Source of the DNA: Archangium sp.
Lineage (GTDB): Bacteria; Myxococcota; Myxococcia; Myxococcales; Myxococcaceae
Direction: 5' to 3'
NCBI GenBank assembly: GCA_016793585.1
Contig: JAEUJR010000247.1
Coordinates: 1-11,105 of the forward strand
DNA: 11,105 bases
The translations under genes were made by a program, and so were the position numbers. The stretch's first letter is position 1; each line of letters opens with the position of its first letter. Of the stretch, positions 6,263 through 11,105 are shown in pieces. The notes under the pieces were generated by a model. That model saw only the letters and a list, made by a program, of their open reading frames with translations. It did no database searches and was not told where the DNA came from.

Positions 6263-6283
6263 GCCGCCTCACCCGACGGTGAG
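6258..6283. other. Alternating-arm hairpin element over the convergent stop codons
   Basis: GGTGAG (6258-6263), CTCACC (6268-6273) and GGTGAG (6278-6283) are separated by 4-base spacers (CCGC and CGAC). The central arm can pair perfectly with either outer arm, giving two mutually exclusive 6-bp stems with 4-base loops on either transcript. The element covers the stop of the lipoprotein gene and the stop of ohr. There is no T-tract, so it is not a classic intrinsic terminator, but it may mark both 3' ends. Confidence 0.4.
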
Positions 6284-6691
6284 CTCGACGGGAATGTTGC
6301 CGCGCGTGGCCTTCGAGTACGGGCAGACCTGGTGCGCGGCCGCCATCAGCGCCTCGGCCTTGCTCTTCTCGAGCTCGGGGAAGGCGCCGATGAGCTTCAC
6401 GCCGATGCCATAGCCGTCGTCGCCCTTCAGGAAGCTCACGTCAGCCGAGATGGTGAACGGGCCGGGGTTCACACCCTGGGTGCGCGCGACGAGGCCGAGC
6501 GCTCCAGCGAAGCAGGCCGAGTAGCCCGCGGCGAACAGCTGCTCGGGGTTGGTGCCACGTGCGCCATCGCCGCCCATCGTCTTCGGCACGGTGAGGTTGA
6601 AGTCGATGAGGCCGTCGTCGGACTTCACGTTGCCGCCGCGGCCTCCCTTCGAGGTGGCGTGGGCGGTGTACAGCGCGGTCGGGGTCGTCAT
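6269..6691 (-). CDS. ohr: Organic hydroperoxide reductase, Ohr (OsmC/Ohr family)
   Basis: This is a 140-residue, full-length member of the Ohr branch. Ohr reduces organic and lipid hydroperoxides to alcohols in the cytoplasm through a two-cysteine mechanism, with lipoyl proteins as the known reductant in other bacteria. The expected residues are present: Arg18 in GGRGG, Glu50 in TNPEQLFAAGYSACF, the peroxidatic Cys60 in that motif, and the resolving Cys123 in HQVCPYSKATRGN. The C-terminal strand NIPVEL is typical. The start ATG overlaps the stop of ohrR by 4 bases (ATGA), and AAAGG lies about 9 bases upstream, so the two genes form an operon with ohrR first. Expression is therefore expected to depend on the OhrR operator near 7170-7199. 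It converges on the lipoprotein gene with 6 bases between stops. Confidence 0.97.
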   Translation of the reverse strand: MTTPTALYTAHATSKGGRGGNVKSDDGLIDFNLTVPKTMGGDGARGTNPEQLFAAGYSACFAGALGLVARTQGVNPGPFTISADVSFLKGDDGYGIGVKLIGAFPELEKSKAEALMAAAHQVCPYSKATRGNIPVELTVG

Positions 6692-7149
6692 GGGGTGCTG
6701 CCTTTCGTGAGGTCGGCCGCGTTCGCTTCGCGGACGATTCGGGTGAGCGCCACCAGCTCCTCGCGGAGCCGAGCGATGGCGGAGAGGTCGAGGCCCGTCT
6801 GACAGGCCAGTGATTTCGGAATGTGCTGCGCGCGGCGCTTGAGGCCCCGGCCGGCCGGCGTGAGCGAGATGCGCACCACGCGCGCGTCGACGTCGTCGCG
6901 GGCCTTCGTCACCAGCCGCTGCGCCTCGAGCTTCTTGAGCACCGGCGTCAGCGTTCCCGAGTCGAGGTGGAGCCGGTCGCCCAGGTGCTTCACGGCCACG
7001 CCGTCGGTCTCCCACAGCACCAGCATCACCAGGTACTGCGGGTAGGTGAGGCCGAGCGGCTCGAGCAGCGGCGCGTAGGCGGCCGTCATCGCGCGCGAGG
7101 CGGCGTAGAGGCTGAAGCAGAGCTGGGCGTCGAGGTGGAGCGGGTTCAC
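6688..7149 (-). CDS. ohrR: Organic hydroperoxide sensor and repressor, OhrR (MarR family, 2-Cys type)
   Basis: This is a 153-residue MarR-family regulator. LDAQLCFSLYAASRAM near 6-21 holds the sensing Cys11, and Tyr15, Tyr25 and Tyr36 sit at the same offsets from the Cys as the three tyrosines that bind the sulfenate in Bacillus OhrR. A second Cys at 116 is 105 residues downstream, the same spacing as in the two-Cys Xanthomonas OhrR, so oxidation should form an intersubunit disulfide. The winged helix-turn-helix lies at about 50-100: VKHLGDRLHLDSGTLTPVLKKLE as the DNA-reading part and DDVDARVVRISLTPAG as the wing. It should repress its own operon with ohr and release DNA upon reacting with organic peroxides. 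The start is GTG 7149; an in-frame stop at 7173-7171 excludes longer forms, and no better start follows. Confidence 0.95.
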   Translation of the reverse strand: MNPLHLDAQLCFSLYAASRAMTAAYAPLLEPLGLTYPQYLVMLVLWETDGVAVKHLGDRLHLDSGTLTPVLKKLEAQRLVTKARDDVDARVVRISLTPAGRGLKRRAQHIPKSLACQTGLDLSAIARLREELVALTRIVREANAADLTKGSTP

Positions 7150-7155
7150 GCGCCT

Positions 7156-7184
7156 TGTATGACGCGCGGTTCAATTGAATGCAA
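7156..7184 (-). promoter_or_regulatory. Candidate ohrR-ohr promoter
   Basis: On the minus strand, TTGCAT (7184-7179) and CATACA (7161-7156) are 17 bases apart, and CATACA ends 6 bases before GTG 7149. The match to the sigma-70 consensus is weak. The position is sensible because the -35 part lies inside the palindromic operator. Transcription would begin at or near the start codon. Confidence 0.3.
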
Positions 7185-7199
7185 TTAAATCGCATTCAA
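7170..7199. promoter_or_regulatory. Predicted OhrR operator
   Basis: This is the most AT-rich stretch in the window. Positions 7175-7199 form a 25-base palindrome: perfect 8-base arms TTGAATGC and GCATTCAA, continued inward as 12-base arms with one mismatch. The core CAATTAAATCG (7182-7192) is close to the Bacillus OhrR operator core CAATTAAATTG, as I recall it. An overlapping perfect 10-base palindrome, TTCAATTGAA, lies at 7170-7179. The site is 21-50 bases upstream of ohrR, as expected for autorepression. It is also 54 bases upstream of the divergent ABC operon. Confidence 0.75.
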
Positions 7200-7240
7200 C
7201 TGATTTGAACGAGCCGCTTCCGTGGGGCGGGGCGAGCCCG

Positions 7241-7246
7241 CATACT
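7241..7246 (+). promoter_or_regulatory. Candidate -10 box for the ABC operon
   Basis: CATACT ends 6 bases before GTG 7253, mirroring CATACA 6 bases before the GTG of ohrR on the other strand. No good -35 box and no Shine-Dalgarno sequence are visible. The remainder of the 103-base divergent gap (7150-7252) is described by the operator entry and the ohrR promoter entry. Confidence 0.25.
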
Positions 7247-7252
7247 CCCGCG

Positions 7253-8113
7253 GTGACTGACGCTCTGAGGTTGACGGACGTGCGCAGGCGGTTCGGCAGG
7301 GCCATCGCGCTCGATGGGCTCTCGCTGGCGGTGAAGCGGGGAGAGATCTACGGCTTCCTCGGCCGCAACGGCGCGGGCAAGACGACGACGCTGCGGGTGC
7401 TGACGGGCGTGCTGCGGGCCGACTCGGGCACGATCGTGGTGCTGGGCCAGCAGGTGACGAAGGTGCCGGTCGAGCTCAAGCGCCGCATCGGCTCGGTCTC
7501 GCAGGAGCAGCACTTCTACCCGTGGATGTCGGGGCGCGAGCTGGGTCGCTTCGTCTCGGGCTTCTACCCGACGTGGGACGGCCCCGAGTTCGAGCGCCTC
7601 ACGAAGCTGCTCGACGTGCCGCTCGACAAACGCGCCATGGAGCTCTCGGGCGGTACGCGCACGAAGCTGGGTCTCGCGCTGGCCCTCGCGCCGCGGCCCG
7701 ACCTGTTGCTGCTCGACGAGCCGACGACGGGCCTCGACCCGGTGGCGCGCCGCGAGTTCAACGACCTGGTGTCGAGCATCGTGAAGGAGCGCGGCTGCAC
7801 GGCGTTCCTCTCGTCGCACCTCGTCGACGAGGTGCAGCAGGTCGCGCACCGGGTCGGCATCATTCAAGCGGGCAAGATGCGCATCGAAGGTGAGGTGCCG
7901 TGGCTGCTCGAGTCGGTGAAGCGGGTCAAGCTGCCCGAGCCGCTGCCGGGGCTGCCAGCCGGCTTCGAGGTGGTGCGCGGTGACGTGCTGCGCGCCACGC
8001 CAGAGACGTGGAGCGTGACGGCCTGGCCCGACGGCACGCTCGTCGAGCCGCTCACCCTCGAAGACATCTTCCTCGCGTTCGCGCGCACCGACGCCGTCGC
8101 CACCGCGGCATGA
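7253..8113 (+). CDS. ABC transporter ATP-binding protein (ABC-2 exporter type)
   Basis: This is a 286-residue cytoplasmic ATPase that powers the two permeases encoded downstream. All motifs are intact: Walker A GRNGAGKT (37-44), Q-loop Gln84, signature LSGGT (131-135), Walker B LLLLDE (151-156) with DEPTTGLDP, and the switch His189 in SSHL. The C-terminal ~75 residues form the short extension common in ABC-2 ATPases of the YtrB/YxlF type; the insert TWDGPEFERLTKLLDVPLD (107-125) is also typical of that group. GTG 7253 is the only normal start in the frame before the first strand; a TTG further up at 7175 lies inside the predicted operator. The stop overlaps the next start by 4 bases (ATGA). 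The substrate cannot be read from the sequence. Confidence 0.95.
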   Translation: MTDALRLTDVRRRFGRAIALDGLSLAVKRGEIYGFLGRNGAGKTTTLRVLTGVLRADSGTIVVLGQQVTKVPVELKRRIGSVSQEQHFYPWMSGRELGRFVSGFYPTWDGPEFERLTKLLDVPLDKRAMELSGGTRTKLGLALALAPRPDLLLLDEPTTGLDPVARREFNDLVSSIVKERGCTAFLSSHLVDEVQQVAHRVGIIQAGKMRIEGEVPWLLESVKRVKLPEPLPGLPAGFEVVRGDVLRATPETWSVTAWPDGTLVEPLTLEDIFLAFARTDAVATAA

Positions 8114-9924
8114 GACGCATCTTCTTCAAGGAGCTGCGCGAGCACGGCTGGGTTCTCTCGGTGCTCTTCGTGTTGTTCGCGCTCGGCCTGGCCGTGTCGC
8201 TCAACCGCGCCGACGAAGAAGGCGGGCGGTTCTCGGCGCTGAAGGACTTCTTGATGACGTTCGGCCTGGTGGCCGCGCTGGTGGGCGGCAACCGGCTCGT
8301 GGTGCGCGAATACACGGGCAAGACGCAGCTCTTCCTCGAGACACTGCCGCTCTCGCGCACGAAGGTGGCGCTCGCGAAGTGGCTCTTCGGCTGGGCGTGG
8401 GTCTGCGTCTCGGGGGCTTCGGCGTGGGCGGCGACGTGGTGGTGGCAGACGCGCACGGTGGCGGTGCCGCTCGACGACGCGCTGCACGCGCTGCTGCCCG
8501 CGCTGCTCTGGCTGTCGGCGTTCTGGTCGTTGTGCTTCGTCGCGGGCCTGCTCGGCCGCTACCGGTTGCTGTTCTGGGTCGTCTTCGGCCTGTACCTCTA
8601 CGCCCTCGACGAGGTCGGTCAGGTGCAGGTGATGGAGACGCCGCCCTTCCACATCATCTCGGAGTCGCTCGCCGTCGCGAACGCGTGGCCGGCGGCGCTC
8701 GACGTCGTCGTGTGCCTCGTCATCACCGTCGTCGGGCTCGTGCTGGGGCTCGTGTTGACGACGGCCGGAGAGGGCTCCATCGCGGCGACGCTGTCTGGCC
8801 GCATGACGTCGCGCGAGCGCATCGCCTCGTTCAGCACGCTGCTCGTCGGGTTCCTGTTGTTCAGCGCGCTCACGCGAAATCGCGACCGGCCGGCCTTCGC
8901 GCTCGAGTCGGTGACGCCGAGAGACTCACCCGTCGGGCCCATCGGCCTGCTGCCGGGCGAAGGCGTCACGGAGGCGCAGGGGCAGGCCCTCATCGAGGCC
9001 ATCGCCGTCGACGTCGTCACGCTCGTGCAGGCGCTCGAGTTTCCGAAGCTCGCGGGTGTGTACGTCGTCGCTCAGCGTGGGCTCGACCCCGACGTGGTGC
9101 TGCGCGTGCCGCTGGGAGAGAAGGACGGCGTCGTCTTTCGCGCCAACGTCGGTGACCCGCGCTTCGATTCGCTCGGGCTGCGCTACCGAATTCTCCACTC
9201 CATCATCAGCGACCGGACGAACGATCGCGCGCTGAACGAAGACCGCCACTGGCTGCTCGATGGCCTCGCTTCGTACTGGAACGTGCGCGGCAACGCAGAG
9301 GGCCGGGCGCTCTTGCGCAAACGGGGAGCGGCCGCGCCCATCGGGCTCTCGCTGCAGTCCATCGCGCGGTGGAACGAGACGTTCGAGAAGGCCGGCGACT
9401 GCTTCGGCATGGGCATCAGCTTCGTGCTCGTCGACGCCCTGGTGGACGAGCTCGGGGAAGAGGGGGTGGTCGAGATCGCGCGGCGGGTGTTCGTGAAGCC
9501 CCACCGCAACCTGCGCGACGCGCTCTTCGAAGAGAAGCTGGCGGCGCTGCTGAAGGAGAAGGGCGTCGACTTCGCGAAGCTGGTCGAGCGCGCCGAGTCG
9601 GCCAGACGCAACGCTGGCGGGCTGCTCGGCTACCAGGGCGCGTACGAGCTGCTGCCGCAGGGCGGTGGGCAGACACGGGTGAAGTTCTCGCTCTCGAAAG
9701 ACGGAGCGCCCGTGACGCGCTGGCGTGGCTTGAGCGCCTCCGCCGGTCCCTGGCAGGCAGGCATCGGAGACACCGAGCCGGCGCGGGTCGATGCGCGCGC
9801 GGGTGAGGCGATGGCGACGTCGACGTACTCGTCGGGTGAGCGGCTGTTCCTCGCCATCGAGGTCGACGAGCCCGAGCTGAAGTGCAGCGCCCGGGTGATG
9901 CAGGAATGGCTGGTGCTGCCGTGA
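8110..9924 (+). CDS. ABC-2 permease fused to a degenerate M1/peptidase-MA-like domain
   Basis: This is a 604-residue protein. Residues 1-255 look like an ABC-2 permease: about seven hydrophobic segments near 13-31, 45-62, 89-112, 125-148, 152-168, 196-218 and 237-254, with the family element REYTGKTQLFLETLPLSRTK (66-85) after the second. Seven segments with the N-terminus inside put the rest outside the inner membrane. Residues 290-500 resemble the gluzincin peptidase fold (M1/peptidase-MA). Where HExxH is expected there is HSIIS (363-367), and the downstream motif reads WLLDGLASYW (381-390), so the catalytic Glu, the second His and the ligand Glu are changed. The helical C-terminal lobe (411-500) is present, followed by a predicted beta domain (505-604). 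It overlaps both neighbours by 4 bases. I infer a non-catalytic, possibly substrate-binding, partner of the protein encoded at 9921. Confidence 0.85.
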   Translation: MRRIFFKELREHGWVLSVLFVLFALGLAVSLNRADEEGGRFSALKDFLMTFGLVAALVGGNRLVVREYTGKTQLFLETLPLSRTKVALAKWLFGWAWVCVSGASAWAATWWWQTRTVAVPLDDALHALLPALLWLSAFWSLCFVAGLLGRYRLLFWVVFGLYLYALDEVGQVQVMETPPFHIISESLAVANAWPAALDVVVCLVITVVGLVLGLVLTTAGEGSIAATLSGRMTSRERIASFSTLLVGFLLFSALTRNRDRPAFALESVTPRDSPVGPIGLLPGEGVTEAQGQALIEAIAVDVVTLVQALEFPKLAGVYVVAQRGLDPDVVLRVPLGEKDGVVFRANVGDPRFDSLGLRYRILHSIISDRTNDRALNEDRHWLLDGLASYWNVRGNAEGRALLRKRGAAAPIGLSLQSIARWNETFEKAGDCFGMGISFVLVDALVDELGEEGVVEIARRVFVKPHRNLRDALFEEKLAALLKEKGVDFAKLVERAESARRNAGGLLGYQGAYELLPQGGGQTRVKFSLSKDGAPVTRWRGLSASAGPWQAGIGDTEPARVDARAGEAMATSTYSSGERLFLAIEVDEPELKCSARVMQEWLVLP

Positions 9925-11105
9925 TCGCGACGCTGCTCAAGAAAGAGCTCCGCGCGCTGCGGCCGTACGCGGTGCTGGCCGGCGTGTTGATGCTCATCTC
10001 GGTGCTCGACGACCTGTTCACGAAGTCGTCGCTGCGTTCGCTGGCGTCGACGTTCTCGTCGGTCGCAGCCATGCCGTTGCCGCTCATCTACGGCCTCATC
10101 GCGCTGGCGTTGGGCACGGGCATCTCGGTGAAGGAGCGCGACGAAGGCACGCTCGCGTTCCTCGACGCGTTGCCGGTGACGCGCACGCACGTCTTCTTCA
10201 CGAAGCTGCTCGCGGCGTTGCTGGTGCTCGTCGCGTTCCCCGGCTTTCAGCTCGCGTGGGCCGTGTTCGGTCACGCCGTCGCGCGCGAGAGCCTCGAAGA
10301 CTCGTTTCACTGGAGCATTCTGCTCGGCGCGCTGCTGTCTCAGCTGCAGCTGATGCTCACGTTCCTCACGGTGGGCACGCTGCTCGGCTTCGCCCGCAGC
10401 CTCACGTGGATGCTCGTCGGCGTGGTGGCGGCGGCGCTGCAGCGGCTCATTCACTTCGTGCCCCGCGCGGCCATGCTCGACCCGATGCGCCTGGTGGAAT
10501 CGGGCGTCGAGGGCGTGCGCTGGCGCTACGACTCGGAGGTCATTGGCGCTCAATTCGTCGTCGCCACGGTGTGCACGCTCGTCGCGTGGGCGCTGTTTCA
10601 TCGCGCGGGCCGCAGCCGCACCGTCGTCGTGAACCCGCGGCCGGTCGTCGGCGCGCTCGTCACCCTGATGACCCTCGGCGCCATCGTCGGAGCGCTGATG
10701 CTCTGGTGGAACCGTGACGGTGACGATGGTGGCTCTGCTGACGAGCCTGACTTCACCGAGGTGCCCGAATCGGCGCCCGCCACGACGACGACCGCGCAGT
10801 ACGAGTTCAGCTACCCGAGCATCGAGTCCACACCCGCGCTGCAGCTCGCCGAGAAGGCCGACGAGACCTACGCGCAGGTGACGGCCCTGCTCGGCGTCGA
10901 TGGTGGAGCGCCCATTCTCGTCGACCTCTCGGGCTCGATGCGCAACACGGTGGGCACCGCGTTCAAGGACCGCATTCGGATGCGCGCTGACGACGAGGCC
11001 GTGGCCACGCTCGCGCACGAGACGTCACACGTCATCGCCCGGCGCATCGTCGGCGAAGAGGGCTTTCGCCGCTGGTCGCAGGCGCGCGTGCTCGACGAAG
11101 GCCTC
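9921..11105 (+). CDS. ABC-2 permease fused to a zinc metallopeptidase (M1/peptidase-MA-like), 3' end cut by window edge
   Basis: The visible part is 395 residues, open to the edge. Residues 1-262 form an ABC-2 permease with about seven hydrophobic segments (near 16-31, 50-69, 92-118, 131-157, 161-178, 207-227 and 241-262). The element KERDEGTLAFLDALPVTRTH (71-90) aligns with that of the preceding gene, so the two permeases are distant paralogues. After an acidic/Thr-rich linker (265-291) comes an extracytoplasmic gluzincin-type domain: a helix LAEKADETYAQVTALLG, a strand PILVDLSGS, then LAHETSHVIARR with an intact HETSH zinc motif at 366-370 and VLDEGL at 390-395. Glu393 is the likely third zinc ligand. 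The rest of the peptidase lobe is beyond the window. It starts at GTG 9921 and overlaps the preceding stop by 4 bases. Fusions of ABC permeases with M1 peptidases are known in other bacteria; this shorter peptidase type is less familiar to me. Confidence 0.87.
   Translation, partial: MIATLLKKELRALRPYAVLAGVLMLISVLDDLFTKSSLRSLASTFSSVAAMPLPLIYGLIALALGTGISVKERDEGTLAFLDALPVTRTHVFFTKLLAALLVLVAFPGFQLAWAVFGHAVARESLEDSFHWSILLGALLSQLQLMLTFLTVGTLLGFARSLTWMLVGVVAAALQRLIHFVPRAAMLDPMRLVESGVEGVRWRYDSEVIGAQFVVATVCTLVAWALFHRAGRSRTVVVNPRPVVGALVTLMTLGAIVGALMLWWNRDGDDGGSADEPDFTEVPESAPATTTTAQYEFSYPSIESTPALQLAEKADETYAQVTALLGVDGGAPILVDLSGSMRNTVGTAFKDRIRMRADDEAVATLAHETSHVIARRIVGEEGFRRWSQARVLDEGL

Noticed and set aside
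7175..7252. Upstream TTG start adding 26 residues to the ABC ATPase
   Set aside because: The extension lies in the operator, has no ribosome site, and does not resemble the N-terminus of ABC ATPases; GTG 7253 fits.

Overview
The window is high-GC, densely packed bacterial DNA. Several traits point to Myxococcota (myxobacteria): strong G/C preference at third codon positions, a lipoprotein with a long Val-Asp-Ala-Gly stalk, two small proteins with TolB-N/FlgO-like domains, and a double cyclic-nucleotide-binding protein. This assignment is inferred from style; no rRNA or other marker gene is present. I see no tRNA, rRNA, CRISPR array, insertion sequence or phage gene. Eleven protein genes fill almost all of the window, and every intergenic gap is about 100 bases or less.

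Left part (1-4010). A minus-strand protein with two cyclic-nucleotide-binding domains runs off the left edge. It is divergent from a secreted protein that joins a TolB-N-like domain, a Pro/Thr/Glu-rich linker and a predicted outer-membrane beta-barrel. That gene converges, 11 bases apart, on a small divergent GreA/GreB-type factor. Divergent from the Gre-like gene is a 336-residue catalase-family heme protein.

Middle (4080-7149). A second TolB-N-like protein, with two C-terminal membrane segments, overlaps by 4 bases a lipoprotein. The lipoprotein has twelve 5-residue DAG repeats followed by about seven ~44-residue repeats that look like a beta-propeller. Converging on it is a minus-strand ohrR-ohr operon: a 2-Cys OhrR peroxide sensor and its organic hydroperoxide reductase. 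An AT-rich palindromic operator lies upstream of ohrR, and all the expected catalytic and sensor residues are present.

Right part (7253-11105). Divergent from ohrR is a tightly overlapping three-gene ABC-2 exporter operon: one ATPase and two different permeases. Each permease has about seven membrane segments followed by an extracytoplasmic domain that resembles the M1/peptidase-MA (gluzincin) superfamily. The second permease keeps the zinc motif (HETSH plus a downstream DEGL). In the first permease the same positions are degenerate (HSIIS plus LDGLA). The pair therefore looks like a heterodimeric transporter carrying one active and one pseudo-protease domain on the outer face. This is the most unusual system in the window. 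The last gene is cut by the right edge just after the putative third zinc ligand.
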